Position numbers and translations under genes: made by a program. A stretch of 64,000 nt of DNA from Campylobacter concisus (GTDB lineage: Bacteria; Campylobacterota; Campylobacteria; Campylobacterales; Campylobacteraceae). The notes beneath the pieces are model-generated. The model was not told the origin of the DNA, made no database searches, and was given only the letters and a program-made list of their open reading frames with translations. The stretch spans positions 992,001-1,056,000 of the forward strand of contig NZ_CP049264.1 of the NCBI RefSeq assembly GCF_003048875.2. The letters run 5' to 3'. Below are positions 39,468 to 49,597 of the stretch, piece by piece. Each line of letters begins with the position of its first letter. Position 1 is the stretch's first letter.

Positions 39468-39787
39468 TGAATAACCCTTATATCAATGAAGAAAACGCAA
39501 ACGAAGTAGCAGCAAATGACGCAGCAGCAACTCAGCCAAGTGCAGTTGATAATGCGATAAACAATGCAGCTCAAAATTTACCATTTGTACCTGAAAATTT
39601 TAACGCAGCTGGCTTTGTTAAAGGCCTACTTTTAGGCGGCATAGCAGCTTATGTGCTAACTAATCCAAAAGCACAAGAGTGCGTATTTAAAGCGATCATC
39701 AAAGGTGGCGAGCTAATAAACGCTGGCATAGAAGAACTAAAAGAGCGTTTTGAAGATGTCAAAGCTGAACTTGACTCACAAAAATAA
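39467..39787 (+). CDS. Small glycine-zipper protein
   Basis: A 106-residue protein: a polar Asn/Ala-rich N-terminus, one membrane-type segment (FVKGLLLGGIAAYVLT, about 50-65) and an amphipathic helix (ELINAGIEELKERFEDV). It shares the zipper-then-helix plan with the 38793 product and lies directly before the ATPase, overlapping it by about 30 bases. No family recognised. Confidence 0.6.
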   Translation: MNNPYINEENANEVAANDAAATQPSAVDNAINNAAQNLPFVPENFNAAGFVKGLLLGGIAAYVLTNPKAQECVFKAIIKGGELINAGIEELKERFEDVKAELDSQK

Positions 39788-41846
39788 GGTCACTCTAGCT
39801 CATAAGAGCAAAAATAGAGCGAGGTTTATTTGCGAGAGCCTAAACGCTAGAAGCGATGTCAGCGCTATCGAGGCTGCGATCTCAGAGCGAACCGATGCAA
39901 GAAGCGTGCGTGTAAATAAATACGCAAAAAGCATCGTCGTCGAGTTTGATAAGAGCTATGAGAAAATTTTAGATTTTATAAAAAGCTATGATTTTCCAAC
40001 CAAGCCAAAAGATGAGAGCCTGCCTAGCAAAGCAAATATCTACAAAGCTGCTGCTGCACTTGGTGTAACGCCGTTTATGAGTAACAAAACTCTAAAATCA
40101 GCCGTAACTCTTTACGCAACAGCTCCAAATTTAATAGAAGGCGCAAAAGAGCTAAGGCATGAGGGCATCACCTCAAAAGTGCTCGAGGCAACTGCTATTG
40201 GCACAAGCCTTGCAATGGGTGATCATTTGGCTGCAAATAGCACAAATTTGATGATAAATATCGGCGAATACATGGAGGAGAGTGCTAGCCACAGAAGCGA
40301 TGATCTCATCAAAGAGCTAGCCAAACCAAACATCGAAGAGGTCTGGGTTGAGCGAAATTTAAACGGTGAAAAGACGCTTGAAAAGGTAAAAACCGAAAAT
40401 TTAAAAAAAGGCGACATCGTAGTAGTCGGAGCTGGCGAGACGATAGGCGTTGATGGCTACATCGTCGAGGGCAATGCTGACGTCAATCAAGTCTCAATGA
40501 CTGGAGAGGCCGAGCCTGTAGCAAAAGCTAGAGGCGACCGTGTCATAAGTGGCACTGTTGTCGATGAGGGCAGGATCAAAATTTGGGCTGAAAACGTAGG
40601 TAGCGACACCGCAACCGCAAGGATCAAAGAGTACATCCAAACTTCACTTAATGAAAAATCAGCCATCGGCATAAAAGCTCTAAAACTAGCTGACAAACTA
40701 GTGCCAGTCACACTCTCTCTTGCTGGGCTTTCGTATGTTATAAATAAAAATATGAACAGCGTTGCAAGCGTGCTTCAAGCTGACTACTCTTGCGCGCTTA
40801 AGCTTGCTACGCCAGTTGCGTTTAAGTCAAGCATCTCAAAAGCTGGCAGAAACGGCATCCTCATAAAAGGCGCAAAGGCGATCGAGGCTCTAAGTTCGGT
40901 TGATACATTTGTCTTTGACAAAACCGGCACTCTAACTCATGGACGCCTAAGCGTGGTTGAAATTTACTCTTTTAAAGATGGATTTTCAGAGGCTGATATC
41001 TTAAATTTAACCGCAAGTGCTGAGGAGCACTACTTCCACCCTGTGGCTGAAGCGATAGTTGAGGCTGCAAACAAGCGTGGATTTAGCCATATCCACCACG
41101 ACGAGGTTGAATTTATCGTAGCTCACGGCGTAAAAACTGCGATGCATGGCAAAGAGGTCGTTATCGGCAGTAGGCACTTCTTAGAAGATGATGAGATGAT
41201 AAGCTTTAAAGCTCACGAAACGCTTATAAATAAGGCTTTACAAAGCGGTCTAACCCTGCTTTATGTAGGATACGACAAAGAGCTTGTTGGCGTCATAGCA
41301 ATGAAAGATGATATGAGAGCAAACGCTAAAGATATGGTGGCAAAACTACGAAATCTTGGCGTAAAAGAGATAGTTATGCTAAGTGGCGACATAAAGAGCA
41401 AGGCTGAAGAGGTAGCGCGCGAGCTGGGACTTGATAGGGTCTATGCTGAGTGCTTGCCAACAGACAAAGCAGCGATCATCGAAGAGCTAAAGAGTGAAGG
41501 CAAAAAGGTCGCTTTTGTCGGAGATGGTATAAATGACGCACCAAGCTTAACAAAAGCAAATGTTGGCATAAGCATGCACAAAGGTGCTGATATCGCTAAA
41601 GCAACGGCTGATATAAGCCTTTTAAAAGATGACATCATGAGCGTAGCGCTTGCAAAAGAGCTTGCTAATAAAACTATGAAGTTAATTAGCTCAAATTTCC
41701 GCTCAACCGTTGGCGTAAATACAGCCATACTAAGTGCCGCAACGCTTGGCATGCTAAATCCAATAGCAACTGCTATGCTTCACAATGGCACGACGATCTG
41801 GCTTCTGCTCAACTCAATGAAGGGCGTGAAGATCAAGTCAAAATAA
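39756..41846 (+). CDS. P1B-type (P1B-6-like) metal ATPase, FezB candidate
   Basis: A 696-residue heavy-metal ATPase. It has an N-terminal HMA-like domain without CxxC (about 15-70), the actuator loop TGEA near 249, a membrane metal motif YSCALK near 344-349 instead of the CPC of copper pumps, the phosphorylation site DKTGT at about 388, the HP dipeptide (YFHPVAEAI) and GDGIND near 586. An SCA-type motif marks P1B-6 ATPases, which in other bacteria (FezB) load iron into ferrosome organelles. The frame also opens at TTG 39750; no start has a good ribosome site. Confidence 0.8.
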   Translation: MSKLNLTHKNKVTLAHKSKNRARFICESLNARSDVSAIEAAISERTDARSVRVNKYAKSIVVEFDKSYEKILDFIKSYDFPTKPKDESLPSKANIYKAAAALGVTPFMSNKTLKSAVTLYATAPNLIEGAKELRHEGITSKVLEATAIGTSLAMGDHLAANSTNLMINIGEYMEESASHRSDDLIKELAKPNIEEVWVERNLNGEKTLEKVKTENLKKGDIVVVGAGETIGVDGYIVEGNADVNQVSMTGEAEPVAKARGDRVISGTVVDEGRIKIWAENVGSDTATARIKEYIQTSLNEKSAIGIKALKLADKLVPVTLSLAGLSYVINKNMNSVASVLQADYSCALKLATPVAFKSSISKAGRNGILIKGAKAIEALSSVDTFVFDKTGTLTHGRLSVVEIYSFKDGFSEADILNLTASAEEHYFHPVAEAIVEAANKRGFSHIHHDEVEFIVAHGVKTAMHGKEVVIGSRHFLEDDEMISFKAHETLINKALQSGLTLLYVGYDKELVGVIAMKDDMRANAKDMVAKLRNLGVKEIVMLSGDIKSKAEEVARELGLDRVYAECLPTDKAAIIEELKSEGKKVAFVGDGINDAPSLTKANVGISMHKGADIAKATADISLLKDDIMSVALAKELANKTMKLISSNFRSTVGVNTAILSAATLGMLNPIATAMLHNGTTIWLLLNSMKGVKIKSK

Positions 41847-41860
41847 ATTTGAAAGGATAG

Positions 41861-43324
41861 ATGGTGTTTGAGAATTTCTTAAACTTTTTAAACGGCAAAA
41901 TGGATGTAGCCAACGACTTTTTGTATGGATATTTTTTGGTTATCATCCTTGTAGCTTCAGGAATTTACTTTAGCTACCTTACCCGTTTTGTGCAGTTTAG
42001 GATGTTCTTTGAAGCTTGCAGAGTTCTGGTAGAGAAAAAGGATAAGTATAACAAGCACCATCTAACGCCGTTTCAAGCGCTGATGATCTCGACTGCTTCG
42101 CGCGTTGGCATCGGCAACATCGCTGGAATTTCAGCTGCCATCGTCGCAGGTGGCCCTGGAGCGCTTTTTTGGATGTGTTTGATGGCGTTTTTAGGCTCAG
42201 CTTCAGCCTTTATCGAGAGCACTTTGGCTCAAATTTATAAGACCAAAGATGTCTTTGGCTTTAAAGGCGGGCCGGCTTATTACATCAAAAACGGGCTTGG
42301 CATAAAGTGGCTTGGCTCTTTGTTTGCCATCATCCTCATCATCACCTATGCTTATGGCTTTAATGGACTTCAAAGCTACACCATGACCTCTGCTTTTGAA
42401 ATTTACTACGACAAAGCAGGCAGCAACATCACCTTTGCGCAAAGCGGCTTGCCTATTGGCATCGGACTTATCCTTACAGCATTTACGGCTGTGATGTTTT
42501 TTAGCAAGAGCCACATCATCGGCAAAGTTAGCTCATATATCGTGCCTTTCATGGCGCTTACTTACATCTTGCTAGCTATCATCGCGATCGTTTTAAATTT
42601 CAAAGAAATTCCAGCCGTCATCAAGATGATCATAGAAAGCGCCTTTGATTTTAAAGCGATCTTTGGCGGATTTGCTGGAAGTGTGATCGTAATAGGCATA
42701 AAAAGAGGACTTTTCTCAAACGAGGCCGGCATGGGCTCAGCGCCAAATGCAGCGGCTGCGGCGCACACAAGTCACCCAGTCAAACAAGGGCTAGTGCAAG
42801 CAATGGCAGTCTTTATCGATATGACGATATGCATCGCCTCTGGTATGATCGTGCTTTTTTCTCAGGCATATCTTACAAAACAAACTGGCGCAAACGGCGA
42901 AGTGCTAACCGCCCTACCCCTTGTTCAAGCAGCGATGAAAGAGTATTTTGGTGACTTTGGACTACACTTTACGACCCTTGCAGTAGTGCTATTTGCCATC
43001 ACATCGCTCATCGGCAACTACTACTACGCCCAGGCAAATATGAAATTTCTAACAAAAAGCAAAAATTTAACTCTAGCATTTAAGATCACAGCAGTGATTA
43101 TGATATTTATAGGCGCTCAGATGAACTTAAAACTCGCTTGGAATATCGCTGATATCACGATGGCAGCTATGGCTACGATAAATATTATCGCCATTTTCTT
43201 GCTATCAAAAGTGGTGATAATAGCGATAAGAGACTACGAAGCTCAAAGAAAAGCTGGTAAAAATCCAGAATTTGACCCAGAGAGTCTAGGCATCAAAAAT
43301 ACAAGCTGCTGGGGCAAAAACTAA
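41861..43324 (+). CDS. Alanine/glycine:cation symporter (AGCS family)
   Basis: A 487-residue transporter with about 11 helices. Family stretches: GIYFSYLTRFVQFRMF near 34, STASRVGIGNIAGISAA near 70 and GLFSNEAGMGSAPNAAAAA near 279. It brings in alanine, glycine or a related amino acid with Na+ or H+. AAGGA precedes the ATG. It starts 14 bases after the ATPase stop, so it may be read from the same message, though its role there is unclear. Confidence 0.93.
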   Translation: MVFENFLNFLNGKMDVANDFLYGYFLVIILVASGIYFSYLTRFVQFRMFFEACRVLVEKKDKYNKHHLTPFQALMISTASRVGIGNIAGISAAIVAGGPGALFWMCLMAFLGSASAFIESTLAQIYKTKDVFGFKGGPAYYIKNGLGIKWLGSLFAIILIITYAYGFNGLQSYTMTSAFEIYYDKAGSNITFAQSGLPIGIGLILTAFTAVMFFSKSHIIGKVSSYIVPFMALTYILLAIIAIVLNFKEIPAVIKMIIESAFDFKAIFGGFAGSVIVIGIKRGLFSNEAGMGSAPNAAAAAHTSHPVKQGLVQAMAVFIDMTICIASGMIVLFSQAYLTKQTGANGEVLTALPLVQAAMKEYFGDFGLHFTTLAVVLFAITSLIGNYYYAQANMKFLTKSKNLTLAFKITAVIMIFIGAQMNLKLAWNIADITMAAMATINIIAIFLLSKVVIIAIRDYEAQRKAGKNPEFDPESLGIKNTSCWGKN

Positions 43325-43334
43325 AGGAGAAAAT

Positions 43335-43592
43335 TTGGGAAAAGATATAAAGATAAGCGGCAAACTACTAGACCTAAACACCCATAGACAAGTAGCAAAG
43401 GTCGGCATGAGCGTCACTTTGGCATCTGTTTGCCTAAGCGCACTTTTTATGAAAAATAGATCTGTTAAAAAATTCCACGTAGCTTCTGGCATCGCATTTA
43501 CATGCTTTGCGCTTTACCACGCTGGACTTTACGACAACGGCATCTTTAAAAAGATGATCGTAAAAGCAAAAACTGCTTCAAAAAAGGCATAA
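43335..43592 (+). CDS. Small membrane protein
   Basis: An 85-residue protein starting at TTG 43335, ten bases after the AGCS stop, with AAAGGAG before it. Two hydrophobic segments: VGMSVTLASVCLSALFM and HVASGIAFTCFALYHAGLY. The second has histidines 14 residues apart within or at the edges of a helix, which could hold a haem or metal. No named family. Confidence 0.6.
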   Translation: MGKDIKISGKLLDLNTHRQVAKVGMSVTLASVCLSALFMKNRSVKKFHVASGIAFTCFALYHAGLYDNGIFKKMIVKAKTASKKA

Positions 43593-43593
43593 A

Positions 43594-44427
43594 ATGAGAC
43601 TAAGCGACGCTGAAATTTTAGACTACATAAACGAGGACCTACCCTACTTTGACCTCACTACGTCGCTTCAAGATATCGATAAAAAAGCTTCGCTTGAAAT
43701 TTACTCGCGTGATGAAATTTGCGTTAGCTGCGTAGATGTGGCAGCAAGCATAGCAAGGCTACTTGGCTGCGAGAGCGAAATTTTTGTCAAAAACTCTCAA
43801 ATTTGCAAGGTTGGCGATGTGATCATAAAAATTTATGGTAGTTACGAAGATGTGCATAAGGCTTGGAAACTAGCCCAAGTCGCACTAGAATATGCTAGCG
43901 CCATCGCAACCTACACAAACAAAATAGTAAAAGCTGCAAAAAGTGTCAATGAAAAATGCGAAGTCTTAGCAACCAGAAAGAGCTTCCCATTTGCAAAGAA
44001 ATTTTGCGTAAAAGCCGTGCTTGAAGGCGGTGGCGGTATGCACAGACTTGGACTTAGCGACAGCGTTCTTTTCTTTAAAAACCACATAAAAGCCTACGCT
44101 AACTTTGATGAATTTCTGTCACATTTGCCAGAATTTAAAGCCAAAATGGTCGAGCGAAAGATCTGCGTCGAGGCTGAAAATTTGGACGAAGCAAGCAAGC
44201 TTTTGAAAGCAAAATGCGACGTCGTGCAGTGTGATAAATTTAGCCCAGAGCTTATCAAAAACGTGCTAGCTTTAAGAGATGAAATTTCACCAAATACTAT
44301 GATACTAGCAGCTGGCGGCGTAAATTTATCAAATGCAAAAGATTATGCAAATGCCGATGCGATAGTCACTTCTGCAATGTACTCAAAAGGCGTTGCAGAT
44401 ATCAGCGCAAAACTTGAAATTTTGTAA
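43594..44427 (+). CDS. modD: ModD, quinolinate-phosphoribosyltransferase-like protein
   Basis: A 277-residue barrel enzyme of the nicotinate-nucleotide pyrophosphorylase fold: ATRKSFPFAKKFCVKAVLEGGG near 127 and the C-terminal ILAAGGVNLSNAKDYANADAIVTS. The opening MRLSDAEILDYINEDLPYFDLTT is that of ModD, named for its place in molybdate operons but of unproven function. It starts one base after the previous stop and ends the plus-strand run. Confidence 0.85.
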   Translation: MRLSDAEILDYINEDLPYFDLTTSLQDIDKKASLEIYSRDEICVSCVDVAASIARLLGCESEIFVKNSQICKVGDVIIKIYGSYEDVHKAWKLAQVALEYASAIATYTNKIVKAAKSVNEKCEVLATRKSFPFAKKFCVKAVLEGGGGMHRLGLSDSVLFFKNHIKAYANFDEFLSHLPEFKAKMVERKICVEAENLDEASKLLKAKCDVVQCDKFSPELIKNVLALRDEISPNTMILAAGGVNLSNAKDYANADAIVTSAMYSKGVADISAKLEIL

Positions 44428-44737
44428 AATTTTACATATAAAAATACATATAATTTTATATATAAAATAATAAATATCTCTAATTCTACTAAGTATTTTG
44501 TAAGCGTCTATAAAATTTTAAAATTTCATGAACGAGTAATTTCGACTCTAAAATTTGAGCTAAGCGCTAAGCGAAGCCAAATTTTAGTAGTCAATTCTTA
44601 GGGGTGAATGGGATTTTAAAATTTGTAAAGATTAAACCCCCAACCCAGCCTAAACCAGGTTGGAGTTTATGAATATTAATGAAGTGTTTTGTCTTAAACA
44701 AATTTGAGTTTGTTTAAAACTCTAGAGAAAGAGTAGT
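44428..44737. other. Intergenic region between two converging genes
   Basis: About 310 bases. The left third is almost pure A/T with short palindromes (ATATAATTTTATATATAAAAT). The middle holds AGCTAAGCGCTAAGCG and other decayed-looking sequence. A hairpin near 44640 is listed separately. No gene seen. Confidence 0.4.
44640..44663 (-). terminator. Possible terminator of the chemoreceptor gene
   Basis: CCAACC and GGTTGG, 12 bases apart, extended outward by further partial pairing of TAAAC with GTTTA. On the minus strand a T-rich stretch follows. Confidence 0.4.
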
Positions 44738-46708
44738 TTAAAACCTCTTCTTCCTAACCTCTTCAACTATAGCTTTAGCCATCTCATCTACTTCTGATGT
44801 TACTTCGTTTGCTTGGTTTGCAATTACAACGTTTTCTTTTGTTAGATTATCTATTTGAGCAACTGATTGATTTATCATATTTATACCTTCGCTTTGCTCT
44901 TTGATTGATTCACTCATCTCATTTATTGATTGAGCTAATACATTTGTATTTGCTTCTATCTCACCTAGAGATTTTTGAGTTCTTTCAGCTAGTTTTCTTA
45001 CTTCATCAGCAACGACGGCAAATCCTCTGCCGTGCTCTCCTGCACGTGCAGCTTCAATTGCAGCATTAAGAGCAAGTAGATTTGTTTGATCTGCTATATC
45101 TCTAATAATAGTTATGATGTTTTTAATTTCATCACTTTGTCTTATAACATCAGCTGTCTTTTGAGAGATGGCATTCATTGAGCTACTCATTTGCTCAACT
45201 GCAGCAGCAGATTCTTGAAGTGAGCTTGCTTGTGTGTTTGCTGAGCTTGCTACTTTAGAAACTGAGCTTGCTAGAAGCTTAGCTTTTTCTTCTAGTACTT
45301 GAGCTTGGTTTAGATTGTCATTTAGCATTTTAGATATCTCTATGCCAAGAGAGTTTATACCACTTGCTATCTTACCATCATCATCAAGTCTTTTTGTAAA
45401 GTCTTGGTTTTTATAAGTATTTAGTAGATCAAGTACATCTTTGCCATTACTTGAGATTGCATTTTTAAGAGCAAGTTGTAGATCTTTAAATGTGCTTTTT
45501 AGTTGATTTAGAGCTGGGTTATTAGTATCAGCTTCTAAGCTTGCTTCATAGTTGCCATCTTTTATCTCATTTACAAAGGTGTTGGCTTTTTGGATGAAGG
45601 TGTTTTCATGCTCTTTTGCCGTCTGGATAACCTCTATATTTTCATTTATAAGCGACGACATAATGCAAATTTCATCTTTACCTTTTAAGCTTAGAAGTTT
45701 GGCTGAATTTGTTTTGTTGTTTAGATATAAGAAAAACTCGCCAAGCCCGCCCTTTACGCTATCGATGCCTGAGATGATATTTTTACCAACAAAAAATGAA
45801 ACCAAAACAAGCAAGAGTATAAAACAGGCAAGTAAGATAACCATAAAAACAGCTAAATTGCCAGCTTCGCTCATATCTTGTAAAGCTTTATCTTTCATAT
45901 CATTTAGCAAGTAAAGCTCATAGTTTCTAAAGTTATCGATCAAATTTGTGATGCTTTGAAACCAACTAGCCGCTTCGAACTTGTTAGCTGTCTCATCTGG
46001 AGTAGCGATAGCACTTTTGATGATATCATCTATCTTTTTAAACTCATCACTTTGCAAGATCTCTTTTTGCAGGCTGTCTGCGTATGTGCCTGCGTTAAAT
46101 TTCACATAGTCATTTAAGAGATTTTTGATATTTGCGTTAAATGAAACCAAATTTACGTATGTATTTTTATCGATGTTATGTTTTATAAAGGCAGCATTTA
46201 ACACCGCCCTTGTGATACCAAAATACTCTTTGATCTTTGAAATGCTAAAAATTCTAGCCAAGTTATCTTTCATATCAGGCTCAGAGCTGCTTGCGAGGGA
46301 ATTTTCAAATATAAGTGTATTTTCGATCATATCGTGAAATTTAGGAGCTATGAGAGCAAAACTTTCTTTGTTATCTACTTTTGCTCTTATGCTATTAAGC
46401 TCACGTGAGAGTTCATCTTTGTTAGAAAGTTTAGACAAAACGCCATCAACTTTAGCTCTTTGCTCTTTTAAATTTTTATCAGCATCTTTGCCATTAGCTA
46501 TAAAGCCTGCGCTATAACCGCGCTCTTTTTGAAGTTCATGGATAAATTCGCTTTGTTTTATGATATCTTCAGCTGTATTAAGACTTGATACAGCTTGGCT
46601 TCTAGTCTTAAAAACGCCATTTAAAATATAAATACTTGTTGCACTTAAACAAATAAGACTTAAAATTACAATTAGTAGGATCTTTATTTTTATACTTAGA
46701 TTATTCAT
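44738..46708 (-). CDS. Methyl-accepting chemotaxis protein with NIT sensor domain
   Basis: A 656-residue chemoreceptor. One membrane helix near the N-terminus, a periplasmic NIT-type domain (nitrate/nitrite sensing family; [20 protein letters not shown] near 51), a second helix near 285, and the cytoplasmic signalling hairpin with tip sequence [20 protein letters not shown] and [18 protein letters not shown]. The end (EEVRKKRF) comes soon after the hairpin and has no CheR-binding pentapeptide. The ligand is inferred from the domain name only; nitrate would fit the respiratory genes to the right. Confidence 0.88.
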   Translation of the reverse strand: MNNLSIKIKILLIVILSLICLSATSIYILNGVFKTRSQAVSSLNTAEDIIKQSEFIHELQKERGYSAGFIANGKDADKNLKEQRAKVDGVLSKLSNKDELSRELNSIRAKVDNKESFALIAPKFHDMIENTLIFENSLASSSEPDMKDNLARIFSISKIKEYFGITRAVLNAAFIKHNIDKNTYVNLVSFNANIKNLLNDYVKFNAGTYADSLQKEILQSDEFKKIDDIIKSAIATPDETANKFEAASWFQSITNLIDNFRNYELYLLNDMKDKALQDMSEAGNLAVFMVILLACFILLLVLVSFFVGKNIISGIDSVKGGLGEFFLYLNNKTNSAKLLSLKGKDEICIMSSLINENIEVIQTAKEHENTFIQKANTFVNEIKDGNYEASLEADTNNPALNQLKSTFKDLQLALKNAISSNGKDVLDLLNTYKNQDFTKRLDDDGKIASGINSLGIEISKMLNDNLNQAQVLEEKAKLLASSVSKVASSANTQASSLQESAAAVEQMSSSMNAISQKTADVIRQSDEIKNIITIIRDIADQTNLLALNAAIEAARAGEHGRGFAVVADEVRKLAERTQKSLGEIEANTNVLAQSINEMSESIKEQSEGINMINQSVAQIDNLTKENVVIANQANEVTSEVDEMAKAIVEEVRKKRF

Positions 46709-47029
46709 TTTTCATTCCTTTGCATTACAAGATACGTTATATTGGCTGTTTCTCCCAAAAACAAGGCGGATTTTATTACTTTAATAATTAAATATAACTT
46801 GAAAATATAAATTACATTTAAGCAACAATAAATTTACTTTACAAAACAAATGCCCTATTTTAGGTGATTTAAGAAAATTTTAATTACAAATAAATAATAT
46901 AAATTAATAAAAATTATTCAAATTTTCTCTAAAATTTACAAAAATGAATAGATAAATTTGAAAAAGTAGTTAAAGATATTTTATAAGCAAAGATAAATTT
47001 AAGCAGGAGATCACTCCCCTGCTTTGAGA
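46709..47029. other. AT-rich gap between the chemoreceptor and torA
   Basis: About 320 bases. It contains the torA terminator (listed) and, near the chemoreceptor, TATAAC on the minus strand at 46736-46741 as a weak candidate -10 before AAAGGAATG. Nothing else seen. Confidence 0.4.
47001..47024 (-). terminator. Terminator of the first TorA gene
   Basis: AAGCAGG pairs with CCTGCTT around a ten-base loop, five bases after the stop codon; T-rich sequence follows on the minus strand. Confidence 0.65.
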
Positions 47030-49597
47030 TTATTTAGAAAATTTTGGCTCAGAAAACGCTGTAAGTTTTGGTGCTTCATCGCCTTGATATTTTCTGATAT
47101 TTACAAGAGCTGTGTGGCTGATATTGCCGTTTGCTAGCTTACTTGTTGGGATATCTATGGTTAGCACGTTTGCAGAGCCATTTTTGCAGATGCCACTATC
47201 AAATCCGTCATACCAAGCGCCCTCAGCTAGTTTTGCAACACCCTCTTTGATGTTTTTAGTCACATAAGCACCTGCCAAAACCTCGCCACGTGCGTTAAAT
47301 ACACACACCAAATCGCCTGTTTTTACGCCAAGCTCTTTTGCGTCATTTTCGTTTATCCACACTGGCTCGCGGTTAGCGATAGCATATTTGTCACGAAGTG
47401 AAGTTTGGCTTAGCTGTGAGTGCAAGCGGTCAGTTGGGTGAGCGCTTATCATGTGGTATTTTGCTGGTTTGTCTTTCATGCCTAGCCACTCGATCGGCTC
47501 AAACCAAGTTGGATGCGCCTTGCAGTCATCATAGCCCATTTTCTCGATCGTATCTGAGTAAATTTCGATAAGACCGCTAGGCGTTCCAAGAGCGTTTAGC
47601 ACAGGATCTTCTCTAAATTCGCCAAGTCTTACCCAACTATCACTATCTTGAGATGAAGCAAATGTGACTGGTTTGTTTTCATTCCAAAACTCTTCAAATG
47701 GCTTCATGTCGCTTGCAAGCTCAGGGACCGCTTTTACTTGAGCGTAGGCTGCGTCGTAGTACTCTTTAATCCAGTCAAACTCGTCTTTGCCGTTATCTGT
47801 GTAGGCGATGACTAAATTTTTAGCATAAGCCTTGCAAAGGTCAGTGAAAATTTGATAGTCATCTTTTGCTTCGCGGTATTTTTCAACGACTTGTTTCATC
47901 GGCACGATGTTCATGTTTGAGTAGTCCCCTGTCATCGTGATGTCGTTTCTCTCATACTCTGTTGTGACTGGAAAGACGATATCAGCCATCTTTGCTGTCG
48001 GTGTCCAGTATGCTTCGTGAACGACAACCGTTCTTGGCTTTCTCCACGCTTTTAAATTTGTATTAGTATCTTGGTGATGCACAAGCGGGTTGCCGCCGAC
48101 CCAGTAGATAAAGTCGATGTCTGGGTAGGTGATCTTTTTGCCGTCGTGATCTATCACTTTGCCAGGGTGAAGCAACGCATCAGCGATACGAGCTACTGGG
48201 AAAGCGTAGTTGGTTGCTTTTTGTAGCCAGCTTTGACCTGTGCCTGCTACTGCGGCTGCTTTTGCGACGAAGCGACCGTGTTTGTCAAACTCGCCTGTAT
48301 CAGTGCCGATAAACTCGCCTTTTTCGTTAAATTTACCCACACTTGCGCTATTTACGCCGCCGATGACTGCGCCTTTGCATGTTGGTGCGCCGCCGTTTGA
48401 GTAGTGGTAGCTTAAGCCAAATCCCCCACCTGGTATGCCTATCTGACCGATCATAGCAGCAAGTGTCACCATCGCCCAGTGTGGTTGCTCGCCGTGGTGA
48501 GCGCGCTGCATACCCCAGCCACTCATTAGCATCGTGCGATTGCTTACAAATGTATCAGCTAGCTCTTTTAAGGTATCTTTGTCGATACCACAAATTTTGC
48601 TCGCCCACTCTAAATTTTTAGGAGTGTTGTCTGTCTTTCCTAGTAGATATGGGAGGAATTTATCAAAGCCATAAGTGTAGTTTTCGATAAATTCTTTATC
48701 GTATTTGCCGCTTTCATATAGGTAGTGCATCATGCCTAGCATCATCGCTGTGTCGGTGTTTGGCACTGGAGCGATCCACTGAGCTTTGTCGAAGTATTGC
48801 GCTGTTTCAGATCTGATAGGATCGATCACGATCACTTTGATATCTTTTTTGTTTTTTAGCTCTTCAAAGTATTTAAAGCCTTGTTCATCAGTCGCTGTCC
48901 AAGCTATGCGAAGTGTCGCAAGTGGGTTTGCGCCCCAGATGACTACGACTTTTGAGTTTTCTAGCACTACTGGCCAGCTAGTTTGCTGCTCATAGACCTC
49001 GATACTACCTACAACGTGAGGCATGATGATCTGGCTAGCGCCTGTTGAGTAGTCGCCTAGCGAGCCAACAAAGCCGCCACTAAGGTTCATAAATCTATGA
49101 AGTAAAATTATTGAGTTATGCACGTTTCCGCTTGACTTCCAGCCGTAGCTACCTGCAAAAACGCTTTGTAAGCCTTTTTGTGCTCTTGTTTTTTTAAGCT
49201 CCTTAGCAACTAGCTTGATCGCCTCTTCGTAAGGCACTTCGACCCACTCATCGATGCCACGAAGCTCTGGTTTTGGGCTATCTGGGTTTTCAAGGTAGCT
49301 CTTTCTTACCATTGTGTGTTTGATACGACTTTTATAGATCATATCTGGTGTGTAGTGTTGAAGTGGATTGTAAATTTCACTTGTCTTTTGGATAGGCTCT
49401 GACTTTACAGCGATGCCGTTTTTGGTTGTCACTTTTAGCATGCCCCAGTGAGCTGCTGTAAGAGTTTCGCCATTTTTTACAACGCCCTTTTTAACCTCAT
49501 CAGCAAACAAATTTGAAGCTGTTACGCCTGAAAGCAAAGGTGTAGCTGCAAGTGCTGTTGCACCTTTTTTTAGAAAATCTCGTCTGTTCTCGTTCAT
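47030..49597 (-). CDS. torA: TorA-type molybdopterin oxidoreductase, Tat-exported
   Basis: An 855-residue DMSO-reductase-family enzyme. I chose ATG 49597 (MNENRRDFLKKGATALAATP) because AAAGGAG precedes it and it exposes the Tat signal RRDFLKK; 52 further codons are open upstream in repeat sequence. The molybdenum serine is in GDYSTGA near 173 and the surrounding MPHVVGSIEVYEQQTSWP is characteristic of TMAO/N- and S-oxide reductases. There is no N-terminal iron-sulfur motif, as expected for this subgroup. It acts in the periplasm on TMAO, DMSO or biotin sulfoxide; the substrate is not decided by sequence. It is the last of three genes with the paralogue and cytochrome c upstream. Confidence 0.88.
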   Translation of the reverse strand: MNENRRDFLKKGATALAATPLLSGVTASNLFADEVKKGVVKNGETLTAAHWGMLKVTTKNGIAVKSEPIQKTSEIYNPLQHYTPDMIYKSRIKHTMVRKSYLENPDSPKPELRGIDEWVEVPYEEAIKLVAKELKKTRAQKGLQSVFAGSYGWKSSGNVHNSIILLHRFMNLSGGFVGSLGDYSTGASQIIMPHVVGSIEVYEQQTSWPVVLENSKVVVIWGANPLATLRIAWTATDEQGFKYFEELKNKKDIKVIVIDPIRSETAQYFDKAQWIAPVPNTDTAMMLGMMHYLYESGKYDKEFIENYTYGFDKFLPYLLGKTDNTPKNLEWASKICGIDKDTLKELADTFVSNRTMLMSGWGMQRAHHGEQPHWAMVTLAAMIGQIGIPGGGFGLSYHYSNGGAPTCKGAVIGGVNSASVGKFNEKGEFIGTDTGEFDKHGRFVAKAAAVAGTGQSWLQKATNYAFPVARIADALLHPGKVIDHDGKKITYPDIDFIYWVGGNPLVHHQDTNTNLKAWRKPRTVVVHEAYWTPTAKMADIVFPVTTEYERNDITMTGDYSNMNIVPMKQVVEKYREAKDDYQIFTDLCKAYAKNLVIAYTDNGKDEFDWIKEYYDAAYAQVKAVPELASDMKPFEEFWNENKPVTFASSQDSDSWVRLGEFREDPVLNALGTPSGLIEIYSDTIEKMGYDDCKAHPTWFEPIEWLGMKDKPAKYHMISAHPTDRLHSQLSQTSLRDKYAIANREPVWINENDAKELGVKTGDLVCVFNARGEVLAGAYVTKNIKEGVAKLAEGAWYDGFDSGICKNGSANVLTIDIPTSKLANGNISHTALVNIRKYQGDEAPKLTAFSEPKFSK

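Noticed and set aside
44428-44540. Replication origin suggested by AT-rich palindromes
   Set aside because: No DnaA-box cluster and no dnaA, gyrB or gidA nearby.
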